Shown here: in pieces, positions 1 through 7,710 of the stretch
How positions within the stretch are numbered: the stretch's first letter is position 1
How the letters are laid out: each line of letters begins with the position of its first letter
Source of the DNA: Deltaproteobacteria bacterium UBA796
GTDB taxonomy: Bacteria > Myxococcota_A > UBA796
Length of the DNA: 15,243 nt
Direction of reading: 5' to 3'
NCBI GenBank assembly: GCA_002296975.1
Contig: DBIS01000039.1
Location: 1 to 15,243 of the forward strand
The notes under the pieces: generated by a model
Seen by the model: the letters and a program-made list of their open reading frames with translations, nothing else
Database searches by the model: none
Told to the model about the DNA's origin: nothing
Made by a program: the position numbers and the translations under genes

Positions 1-3000
1 GTCTCACTGGTGTCAAAGATGCCATCACCGTTTACGTCACCATAGCCTCGAATCTTATTGAACCCGTAGGCAAACCGAACGAAACTGTTCCATCCCATCC
101 CGTCACGGAACACGCTCGCAACCCGGATTTCGGCGAAGGCGTCGTAGAGCATGTGATTGCCATTTTTATAGGCCTTGTCGATGAAGGGAATCTCCCGTTC
201 GATATCGGCAGGGTCATAGGCGATCCGGTCATCATATTGACTTCGGTAAGACTTTGATTCATCTTCTGGCGGCCGGTATGACCACATATTTCCGGCGGTT
301 CCGCCAAACTGCATCCAAATACCCTGGGTGGTGATTGGACCCCAGCGGTTGTAGGTGTATCGGTTGAGTGGGAAACGATAGGCCACATTAAAAATGGCCA
401 TGGTCTCACCCGACAGGCTCCAGCCTGGATACCCAGCGAACTGTGTGTTGGGCTGCACCGAAGAGTAGCCCACGTAGGCCGGATGAAGACCACCCGCGCG
501 AAACTCGTCGTTCACATCAACATTGCGGTCCACCGCGCCAAACTGGAAGTCCAACTGGAATGTGTGGCTGCCAACGCCCTTGGCTTTCTCCAAAAATGGA
601 ATGCCAAAAGTTGGAACGCTCAACAACTCGGTCCAACGCCCTTCGTACTTATTGTATTGATAGGCATCCAAGACCTCACCGTCATCGATAGAGACGCCGC
701 CAAAGGTTGGATAGGTAATATTTGTCCAGCCGTGTTCCCAGCTTCCTGCAATGCTTCGGCCACTGGACGGGTTTGGACCCCGACCGCCCCGAGCATTCTC
801 GAAGTTGAAGAAGGCCGACCCCGAGTATGCGTGCATATAGGGCTCGTACACAGGGTCTGTGGTGCCCTTCACTTTGTAGTTCATCCAAGAACCAATCGCG
901 CCAACCATGAAGTTGTCATTCATCTGCAGAAAGCCGCCGCCAAATATCTGGTTTTGCTGGCTGGATGATTTCAACTCAAAAACCGACTGATCCGCGGTTG
1001 TGTCGGGGTTTCCGTCCTCGTCCAGCAGATAGCCTCGATTGCTCTTTCCACGGTAATGCAAAGCACCCAAAGTAAGCGTTGGGTACCAGCCTTGGTAGAA
1101 GTAGCGGCCGGTCACGTAGGTGTCTTCGCCCAGCATGCCCTGAACAAAACCCACATGCTTTTCGACGTAGTCTTGAACGTAAACCTGTCCACCTGCAGAG
1201 ATGGCCAAATCTGCGCGGCCATCATTTTCAAGCCTAAACATGGGTATGCCTGAAGGTGACATGACGGCTTTATGGGCCCGATAAGGCTTGGTCATGGCGG
1301 CGAAATAGGTCAGGTCCTCTTCAAAGCCCATCCCATCGGCCACTTGGTCGGTGTCAAAGTCTGTGTTGAAGTGGTGACTCGCTGGCTTGTTAAGAAATTC
1401 ATCTTCCGCCAATCCCATGAGCTTCCAGCCAAAGGCCGTGTAGTACATGTAAATTAAGTTGCCATCGGCGGTAATTTGGGGTGACTGTGCCCCTCCGATC
1501 ACATTGGTCAACTGCTTAAACTCACCGTTTTGTGGGTCGTAGCTGAAGATGTTGAAGATGCCTGTGGGGTCTGCTGAGAAGTAAATTTTACCGTCAACCG
1601 CAGACCAGTGAGCGTCGAGCTCTTCCCAAGCGTCCACCATAATGGGCCGCAAATCAGAACCATTCTTGTTCATGATGTACAGGTTCTGTTGGTAGTTACG
1701 GAAAATCCCAAGCACCAACTGCTGGCCATCGGGTGACCAATCAACCACCTGCAACCAGGTTCCGTCCTTGTATTGGGTCAGGCTCTTTTTATCAGAACCA
1801 TCAAGCTTGATGGTGGTGAGGTTGAGTGTGCCATCGGTGTATTCGAAATACGCGAGGGTTTCGCCATCGGGGGCCATGGCGGGATCAGACCCACGCTCAG
1901 TGTTGGGAATCTGCCTGAATGTCCCCTTTTCATGCTTAACCGACGCGCGATTGGGCTTGAACCACTTGCCTGGTCGCTTTGGCGCGATGGTCTTGACGAC
2001 ACGATTTCCGTAATCCATATCCCGACTGGGCAATTCGAAGTGCCACAGCTTTTTCCAGTTGTAACCTTCGATGTCGTCATGAATACCGAGCTTGGTCAAC
2101 ACATTTTGGCGGTGATGGTTTTCGCGCCCCGTCAGGACAATCGCATCTTTACCAGGTACAAAATCCCAACCATGTTCAAAGTCGGCAAGAATGCCCGTCT
2201 TGTTGAATGCCGCGTTGGCAAGCCGAGCACCGTCCTTGGGACCCTCTCCGCTGAAATTCCAGAAGTTACGGTCGTCCCCTTCCATAATCCGAACCATAGA
2301 GCGGTTGAGCACCCCTACCCAGCGCCCATCACCAGAGGTGCGGGGCTCGTATTGGTAGTTCCCTGAGCGTTCGCGGTCTTTTTCTTGTTGCCATTTGGGT
2401 TGAGACTCAAACTCATCCCGAGCGCTCGGGTCGGAAAAATTGGTCTCCATGGGGCCGGCACCCAGCTCGTGGCCCACAACCTCACCTTCAGCTTTTACTG
2501 TGGCGTATTGCATTTGGTAACGCTCGGTGATGTACTCCACCCAGTCGTCATACAACGCCTCTGCGGTAATCCCAAGCACATCTTCGACCACGTTGACCCA
2601 CTCAAAGCGCCAACGGCGTCCGTGCTCTATGGCAAAGCGTGCATATGTGTCGTCTCCAAAGCGCTGACGAAGGTACAAACCAAAGTTGTACCCTTGCTGA
2701 TAGTAGCGCTCTGAGTCGCCCCAGCCCCACTTTCCGAAACGTGCGTGCCATTCGTCATAAGTGAGCAGACGGTCCTGCAGTACTGTCATGCGGATGTTCT
2801 GGTCACGGCTGGTGGTCCACCAGTTGTAGCCCGTGTTGTCAGACCAGTACTCAGCCCCACCCTCAGTCCAAAAGACAGAGTCGCCATCGGCTAAAATGAC
2901 CTCGGCACCCACAGCGACAGAGCGTTGGCCGGTCACATCGTTGTTGATACCATTTTGGTACAAACCACCGAGCATCACGCCCTGGATACCTTCTGACATA

Positions 3001-3494
3001 GCGGCGTTCGCCTTGAGCGATACCACATGGGCAAATTCATGGACGAACACATCCGAGAACCACTCCATCCGCCCACGACCCCGGTAAAAAATACCACCTG
3101 GGTTGGCAGAAATCTCAACCCAATCCCATGATGGAATCGTGAAGCCAGTCAGTTCATCACCTTGGTTTAGGACAACAACGTGCACTTTTTCAGTCAAGAA
3201 GTAGTTGAACTGGGCGCACATTTTTGGCCAGACTTCTTCTGCAGCCTTTGCCATCTTTCGCGCGGACCACTCACCGGTCAAAGCATGGGGGTTGCCCTCG
3301 GCTTTGGCCACCCTGCTCACAGGATAATGGACCATATAATGGTCGGTCTCAATGGTGTACCAATCCAAGTCTGGATGGTTGTAGGCAAAGCTGAACTTGG
3401 CATGTGCACTACCTGAAAAGGCGGCGACACATATCAAGGCTGTCCCCAGGACAAATGAAGCAAAGCGGCGAAGCGTGGTGGCGTTCTTCATCAT
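1..3494 (-). CDS. Exported peptidase-MA-like / TolB-type propeller / outer-membrane barrel fusion protein (3' end beyond window)
   Basis: The reading frame is open from 3494 to the window edge, giving 1164 codons without a stop. It starts ATG-ATG, and the first A is shared with the upstream gene's TGA stop. Residues 1-32 form a signal peptide ending SAHA. Residues 33 to about 300 look like a gluzincin metallopeptidase domain: HEFAH at 152-156 supplies two zinc-ligand histidines and a catalytic Glu, and WTEGGAEYW, with E211, is the probable third ligand. Residues of about 385-690 hold TolB/PD40-style propeller repeats such as SPDGQQL and APDGETLAYF. From about 745 the chain is rich in aromatic alternating strands. 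FAGYPGW at 1019-1025, followed by a YRFPL motif, resembles the RGY/EYRFPL region of Omp85 (BamA/TamA) barrels. The visible part ends in an EF-hand-type loop, DVNGDGIFDTSE, at 1153-1164. I infer a surface-anchored protease or binding protein; the substrate is unknown. The domain calls are from reading motifs only. Confidence 0.85.
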   Translation of the reverse strand, partial: MMKNATTLRRFASFVLGTALICVAAFSGSAHAKFSFAYNHPDLDWYTIETDHYMVHYPVSRVAKAEGNPHALTGEWSARKMAKAAEEVWPKMCAQFNYFLTEKVHVVVLNQGDELTGFTIPSWDWVEISANPGGIFYRGRGRMEWFSDVFVHEFAHVVSLKANAAMSEGIQGVMLGGLYQNGINNDVTGQRSVAVGAEVILADGDSVFWTEGGAEYWSDNTGYNWWTTSRDQNIRMTVLQDRLLTYDEWHARFGKWGWGDSERYYQQGYNFGLYLRQRFGDDTYARFAIEHGRRWRFEWVNVVEDVLGITAEALYDDWVEYITERYQMQYATVKAEGEVVGHELGAGPMETNFSDPSARDEFESQPKWQQEKDRERSGNYQYEPRTSGDGRWVGVLNRSMVRIMEGDDRNFWNFSGEGPKDGARLANAAFNKTGILADFEHGWDFVPGKDAIVLTGRENHHRQNVLTKLGIHDDIEGYNWKKLWHFELPSRDMDYGNRVVKTIAPKRPGKWFKPNRASVKHEKGTFRQIPNTERGSDPAMAPDGETLAYFEYTDGTLNLTTIKLDGSDKKSLTQYKDGTWLQVVDWSPDGQQLVLGIFRNYQQNLYIMNKNGSDLRPIMVDAWEELDAHWSAVDGKIYFSADPTGIFNIFSYDPQNGEFKQLTNVIGGAQSPQITADGNLIYMYYTAFGWKLMGLAEDEFLNKPASHHFNTDFDTDQVADGMGFEEDLTYFAAMTKPYRAHKAVMSPSGIPMFRLENDGRADLAISAGGQVYVQDYVEKHVGFVQGMLGEDTYVTGRYFYQGWYPTLTLGALHYRGKSNRGYLLDEDGNPDTTADQSVFELKSSSQQNQIFGGGFLQMNDNFMVGAIGSWMNYKVKGTTDPVYEPYMHAYSGSAFFNFENARGGRGPNPSSGRSIAGSWEHGWTNITYPTFGGVSIDDGEVLDAYQYNKYEGRWTELLSVPTFGIPFLEKAKGVGSHTFQLDFQFGAVDRNVDVNDEFRAGGLHPAYVGYSSVQPNTQFAGYPGWSLSGETMAIFNVAYRFPLNRYTYNRWGPITTQGIWMQFGGTAGNMWSYRPPEDESKSYRSQYDDRIAYDPADIEREIPFIDKAYKNGNHMLYDAFAEIRVASVFRDGMGWNSFVRFAYGFNKIRGYGDVNGDGIFDTSE

Positions 3495-4498
3495 CAATAC
3501 CGAAGTTCAATTGAAGCGGAATAAGTCGTTCCGCGGGTGGGGTGAATCTGCTCGAGCGGGAAGAACTGAAGGTCCTCCCCTTTCAGAGACTGCCGAACAT
3601 CAAAACACACATCGACACCACGGCTGAGGTTGGCGACCACGCCGATTGACGCGTCCATGGCTGCCCCATCTGACCCTTCGACCGGAATCAAGTTGGCATC
3701 ACCCAAAAGGGTGTCCGAGGCCGTACCAATTCGGGTCTCCATTCGGTTTTGGATATACCAGGTGTTGTGCAGCGCGAGCGGGCCGACCTGGACCATAAAG
3801 TCCACATCATAGTCAACCAAGTCACCGGGCTTAATGCGCGCTTGAAACTGGTGAAACTCCGTCTCGATCATGTAGCCGACCGCAGCCGAAAACCGATGGG
3901 TATATTTGGCGCCAACCGTCATGGCAAAAGGCCCGACCTGGCGCTTTCCTCTCAGGCCAACGCCCATGTCTGGGGTGCCTGTGCTCATCACGATATTGTT
4001 GAACGTGTTTGGCCCACCGATAAAGTTTCCGGGTGAATCATCACCTGCTGGCGCTTTGTAAAAGACCTCAGCGATGACCGATGTGGTGGGTGCTGATGAC
4101 CGGTAAAGCTCGAGCCGATAGCCGAAGGAGGGATCGCCTAAACCATAAGATGATGTATCAGTGCCAAGCCGGTCGTTGGTTAGTCGCGCATAATGCATGG
4201 GAATTCGCCACCACAACTCTGCTCGGCGAGCCAGGCCAAAGCGAACCGTCAAAGATTGGGTAGAATAAGCCCACCGCGCATCTTCGAAGCTTTGGGCTTT
4301 GCCATCTTCATCCCAATATCCGTCGGTGATCTTTTGCTCATGGCCAATCGCGGCCTCGAGCCAGCCTTTACCGATAAGTAATGGCCGCTCAACCTCGCGG
4401 GCGGCCAAAGCGTCGCGCATGGTCTTGGCCTCAAAACCTCCCGCAAAGGCGGTGCCACCCAGCAAAGTCGCGAGTAGGCAGGGAATTGAGCGGTGCAT
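3494..4498 (-). CDS. Probable outer-membrane beta-barrel protein (Phenol_MetA_deg/transporter-like)
   Basis: This is a 334-residue protein. I chose the ATG at 4498 over an in-frame start at 4555 because AGAGGT (4505-4510) sits 6 nt upstream and the protein then begins with a signal peptide, residues 1-19, ending AFA before GG. The upstream start would also overlap a candidate promoter. The mature chain has alternating hydrophobic and polar strands, for example LTVRFGLARRAELWWRIP, which resembles the opening strands of the MetA-pathway/transporter barrel family. It ends ELRY, and a terminal aromatic residue is usual for outer-membrane barrels. Its stop overlaps the start of the large protease-propeller-barrel gene (TGATG), so the two are very probably one operon. 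A role as a channel or as a partner of the downstream protein is inference; the exact family is uncertain. Confidence 0.75.
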   Translation of the reverse strand: MHRSIPCLLATLLGGTAFAGGFEAKTMRDALAAREVERPLLIGKGWLEAAIGHEQKITDGYWDEDGKAQSFEDARWAYSTQSLTVRFGLARRAELWWRIPMHYARLTNDRLGTDTSSYGLGDPSFGYRLELYRSSAPTTSVIAEVFYKAPAGDDSPGNFIGGPNTFNNIVMSTGTPDMGVGLRGKRQVGPFAMTVGAKYTHRFSAAVGYMIETEFHQFQARIKPGDLVDYDVDFMVQVGPLALHNTWYIQNRMETRIGTASDTLLGDANLIPVEGSDGAAMDASIGVVANLSRGVDVCFDVRQSLKGEDLQFFPLEQIHPTRGTTYSASIELRY

Positions 4499-4529
4499 AA
4501 ACGTACCTCTATCGAAGAAAACAGGGTGT

Positions 4530-4560
4530 GCTATGTTTCCCGCTATACGGCTCATGTCAA
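4530..4560 (-). promoter_or_regulatory. Candidate sigma70-type promoter for the leftward operon
   Basis: On the minus strand a perfect TTGACA occupies 4560-4555. The best -10-like hexamer, CATAGC at 4535-4530, lies 19 nt downstream and matches the consensus at only three positions. This would start transcription about 25 nt before the ATG at 4498. The -35 is convincing, while the -10 and spacing are weak. Confidence 0.4.
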
Positions 4561-4599
4561 GTACCTGAGCGCACTTCGTTTGCCTCGGTGACGGTGGTG

Positions 4600-4637
4600 C
4601 AAACTCGTTTGACCCACGCTATTCCAGAGGCTAATCC
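4600..4637 (+). promoter_or_regulatory. Possible promoter and short inverted repeat ahead of the nucleotidase operon
   Basis: TTGACC at 4609-4614 matches five of six -35 positions. Downstream, GCTAAT (4630-4635, spacing 15) or TAATCC (4632-4637, spacing 17) are poor -10 candidates. An inverted repeat CAAAC-TC-GTTTG at 4600-4611 overlaps the front of the -35 and could be an operator. Neither element is strong on its own. The location, in the 165-bp region between divergent operons, is the main support. Confidence 0.25.
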
Positions 4638-4663
4638 GCCCAGCAGTAAAAAGGGTGGACCTG

Positions 4664-6367
4664 ATGACTCAAAATCCAAGCACGATCGGCCTCATGTTGG
4701 CGCTGCTCAGCGGCTGTATTCTGCCTCAGGCCAAAAGTGGGTCCGAGCCTGCGATTGTCGGCCAAGACATTCGGCTTACCATCCTCCACACATCCGATGT
4801 TCATAGCCGCCTGCTGCCTTATCACTTCGAACCCTCATACACCGATTCAACCGTTCTGGGTCTGCCCAAGCAATCATCTGAAGACTGCCAAAGCGAATAC
4901 TGTGACCACAACCCCTATATATATGGTGGCATCGGTCGTATCGGGGCCATTTTGGACGAGGAGCGCGCCAAAGCCGGACGCGTCCTTCATCTCGATTCGG
5001 GCGACAGCTTTCAGGGTGCATTAATTTTCAATGAGTTCGATGGTGAAGCCGAGATGCGGCTGATGACAGAGATCGGTCTAGATGCAGCCGTGGTCGCCAA
5101 TCACGAATTCGATAAAGGTGCGGCCAACCTGGCCAAGCAGTACGGCAGTTGGGGTGGATTTGACCTTCTCGCTGGCAACTATGACTTCGAGGATTCGGAC
5201 CTTCCCTGGGCGCCAGCCTTAGACAAAATGGTATTGCCCAGCCGGCTTTATGATTTGGACGGCCTCCGAGTTGGTGTGATCGGCCTTGGGAATGTGTCTT
5301 CTCTAAACTCGATCTATGACGAGTCCAACTCCATGGGCATCAAAGTCATCGAGCCTGAGGAGGTACTCAACCGGGAGTCTGCGCTCCTCCGTACCCAAGG
5401 TGCCGACATTGTCATCGCCCTGTCCCATATGGGATTGCATGAGGACATCCATCATGCCAAAACCATTGAGGGAGTCGACATATACATCGGCGGGCACCAC
5501 CATATTGCCACCCGCCCACCGATCGTTGTCACCAATGAAAAGACAGGAAGAATCGTCCCAATCGTGCACTCTGGTGCCTTCTCCAAGTTTGTGGGTCGGG
5601 TCGACTTTGTCATTCGGGACGGTGTGATTCAGAGTTTTGAGCACACCCTCCGCCCTGTTTATAACTATCCAGGAGAGGACGGCATTTTCGTGCTGCCTCG
5701 TAAACCAGAGGTGGTGGACATTCTCGAAGAGTACGAGGAAGCCTTGGCGACCCAATACAATACGAGTCAGGTCATCGGGTACGCGGGCGAGACCCTTCGT
5801 CGCTATTCAGTCACCGGCGGTGACAGCATGCTCGGGAACTTCACCGCAGAGGCCATGCGCTTTTATCCTGGGGTAGAAACTGAAATCGCGCTCACCAACA
5901 CCATGGGTATTCGTTCGGACATCCCAGCTGGCGAGATCACGGTGGACGCCCTCTTCAGCGCGATGCCCTTCGACAACACCATCACGACGATGTTCTTGTC
6001 AGGGCGAGAGATTCAGGAGGTTCTGGACTTTGTGTCCAGCCGCTCCACCGACCGGGGCTGCTCAAGCCAGGCACAGGTGGCCGGCATCTCGTTTGCGATG
6101 GTTTGCGACCCGGACAATCCCCGGGCTGAAGACATTTTCATCAACGGCATCAAACTCGACCCTGATGGTACTTATGAGTTGGCCACCAATAACTACATCG
6201 CGCACGGTGGTTCAGGGTTTGAGGTTTTGGAGCGGAATACCACCCAGGTGGACACCGGAATCTCAATCCGTGATGTGGTGATGAGCGCGTTCATTCAGTA
6301 CCACACGCTGCCTCAACCAGAGGCCGGTGTGTGCGTGGAAGACCAACGCATCGAGACGCGGAAATGA
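4664..6367 (+). CDS. 5'-nucleotidase / UshA-type metallophosphoesterase lipoprotein
   Basis: The family hydrolyses 5'-nucleotides or related phosphoesters with a dinuclear metal centre. The ATG at 4664 is preferred to the GTG at 4655: AAGG at 4651-4654 lies 9 nt upstream. The 567-residue product opens with a lipoprotein signal, LLSGC, with the lipidated Cys at 18. The N-terminal calcineurin-like domain shows SDVH (D45, H47), LDSGDSFQG (D111, D114), NHEFD (N146, H147), SHMG (H255) and GGHHH (276-280). The C-terminal nucleotide-binding domain shows NTMGIRSDIPAG (412-423), MPFDNT (434-439) and NNYIAHGGSGF (509-519). Between the first metal motif and GGIGRI there is an insert of roughly 30 residues with two cysteines (C75, C80) not seen in classical UshA. 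The stop overlaps the next start (ATGA). The true substrate could be a nucleotide, a nucleotide sugar or a cyclic nucleotide. Confidence 0.92.
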   Translation: MTQNPSTIGLMLALLSGCILPQAKSGSEPAIVGQDIRLTILHTSDVHSRLLPYHFEPSYTDSTVLGLPKQSSEDCQSEYCDHNPYIYGGIGRIGAILDEERAKAGRVLHLDSGDSFQGALIFNEFDGEAEMRLMTEIGLDAAVVANHEFDKGAANLAKQYGSWGGFDLLAGNYDFEDSDLPWAPALDKMVLPSRLYDLDGLRVGVIGLGNVSSLNSIYDESNSMGIKVIEPEEVLNRESALLRTQGADIVIALSHMGLHEDIHHAKTIEGVDIYIGGHHHIATRPPIVVTNEKTGRIVPIVHSGAFSKFVGRVDFVIRDGVIQSFEHTLRPVYNYPGEDGIFVLPRKPEVVDILEEYEEALATQYNTSQVIGYAGETLRRYSVTGGDSMLGNFTAEAMRFYPGVETEIALTNTMGIRSDIPAGEITVDALFSAMPFDNTITTMFLSGREIQEVLDFVSSRSTDRGCSSQAQVAGISFAMVCDPDNPRAEDIFINGIKLDPDGTYELATNNYIAHGGSGFEVLERNTTQVDTGISIRDVVMSAFIQYHTLPQPEAGVCVEDQRIETRK

Positions 6368-7707
6368 CGATGAATATACTCTTTTGGTTAATGACGAGCT
6401 GCGCCACCCCTGAACGGGAGATTGAACGCTTTGAGCCGACATTCTTCGAAGTCACCGGGGTTTCCGAGGACCTAGAACCATCGTCAGACACTGGCGGCGA
6501 GGCCCAAGGCGAAAAAATCCTAGAATACTCAAACGCCGAACGTACGGTGGTTGTGACGGGTGCCACCCTGGATAGAGAGGCTCAACCCTATGATTATAAT
6601 GGGCGCGTGAAGGTCTCCATTCGGCCCGGCGTCATTTCATCCATCCTTGGGGGCACCTCAGAAGAGGATCCCTGGGGCAAGAAGCATTGGTATGTTCAAG
6701 CGGTTGATGGCCAAGTCACCACCACCGTGACATACGCCTCGGCATTTGGCCAAACTCGAGTTTGGTTGACCGCCGCTGCCGACCCAGGAGAGACTGCCTC
6801 GGGTCATGCTACCGGCGTCACAGAGACCATCCCCATCCAGTTGCCAACGATTCCGCAAATGCAGGACGTCAGCCAAATGGACGTCAAAAACCCGCACGCG
6901 ACCAGCCCTTTGTTCGGCGAGTTCGTCACCATCCGTACAGAAGACCGCCAGGTGGTCGTCACCGAGGTGGGTGCGAAGGGTTTTTGGGTTTCTGATCTGG
7001 GGGGAATCGACGAAACACCTGCAGCGGTGGCCGGCGAGTACCGCGGCCTCTTTGTCTACTCCTTCAACAAACCAGAGGGCGTGGCTGTGGGAGATCGTCT
7101 TGGTCTACTCGGCGGTGGGGTACAAGAATATGTTGGGGTAACCCAACTCTCCTTCCCCCTATACGAGCCCATTGAAGGCGAAACACTGCCGGTACCCGCC
7201 GCTGCCGTTTTACCGCCAGAATCTGCCTGCGAGGGTTCAAGCCCTGCCAACGACTACCTAGAGGCATTCGAGTCGAGCCTGGTCACAATTGAACTGGCGA
7301 CGATTCCAGCCAACTTTCAGTCGACCGCCTCTGGTGAAGATGCCCACAGCGCCTTCGAGACCTATGACAAATACTGGCAGTGGCCAATAAAGCTGGATAG
7401 CGGCTGCGAGTTGATGGTCATCTCCAACATTGCCGTCCCTGGGTACGACCCAACAGCCCACGCGGGTGAAACCATCGGCCCGATCACCGGCCTCCTCAGC
7501 TACGTCCAAGTCTCTGGAGACCCATGGATTTTACTGGTTCGGGGCCCAGACGACATGCCATTCATCGACGCCACGACTGAAGAAAATGAAGAAGAAGCCA
7601 CCGATCCGGCAGGTCCAACCTGGCCTCTAGAGTATGGCGACACCCACCCAACCTCTCTTTGTGAACACGACCACGTGGGCGATCATTTGCGCCCTACCAA
7701 GGACTAA
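6364..7707 (+). CDS. OB-fold (YhcR/ExeM-like) lipoprotein
   Basis: This is a 447-residue protein. The ATG at 6364 overlaps the nucleotidase stop as ATGA, so translation is probably coupled; an in-frame GTG at 6331 would lengthen it but spoil the signal peptide. FWLMTSC gives a plausible lipobox with Cys13, followed by an acidic linker. Residues 60-165 may be an Ig-like beta domain. Residues of about 185-265 resemble the OB-fold seen in YhcR/ExeM-type extracellular nucleases: VVVTEVGAKGFWVSD, then YRGLFVYSF, AVGDRLGLLGG and VGVTQLSF. Residues 270-400 fit the second half of such regions (FESSLVTIELATI, IGPITGLLSYV). There is no nuclease catalytic domain. An acidic stretch (406-411) precedes a tail with H428, C433, H435, H437 and H441, a possible metal site. 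A role in binding nucleic acid or assisting the neighbouring nucleotidase is inference. Confidence 0.8.
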   Translation: MTMNILFWLMTSCATPEREIERFEPTFFEVTGVSEDLEPSSDTGGEAQGEKILEYSNAERTVVVTGATLDREAQPYDYNGRVKVSIRPGVISSILGGTSEEDPWGKKHWYVQAVDGQVTTTVTYASAFGQTRVWLTAAADPGETASGHATGVTETIPIQLPTIPQMQDVSQMDVKNPHATSPLFGEFVTIRTEDRQVVVTEVGAKGFWVSDLGGIDETPAAVAGEYRGLFVYSFNKPEGVAVGDRLGLLGGGVQEYVGVTQLSFPLYEPIEGETLPVPAAAVLPPESACEGSSPANDYLEAFESSLVTIELATIPANFQSTASGEDAHSAFETYDKYWQWPIKLDSGCELMVISNIAVPGYDPTAHAGETIGPITGLLSYVQVSGDPWILLVRGPDDMPFIDATTEENEEEATDPAGPTWPLEYGDTHPTSLCEHDHVGDHLRPTKD

Positions 7708-7710
7708 ATC

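Noticed and set aside
1773..2366. 197-codon plus-strand open frame
   Set aside because: It lies wholly opposite the long protease-propeller-barrel frame, has no ribosome-binding site, and its translation has no recognisable domain.
4498..4555. Longer start (position 4555) for the small barrel protein
   Set aside because: The extra 19 residues would precede a clear signal peptide, the start overlaps the TTGACA element, and the strong AGAGGT site favours 4498.
6332..6350. Small hairpin TGCGTGG/CCAACGCA just before the OB-fold gene start
   Set aside because: It does not cover the start codon or a ribosome-binding site and has a bulge; such stems are expected by chance in coding DNA.
7677..7694. 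GGGCG/CGCCC stem near the end of the OB-fold lipoprotein gene
   Set aside because: It has 5-bp arms only, lies inside coding sequence, and leaves the AAGGA ribosome-binding site of the next gene free.
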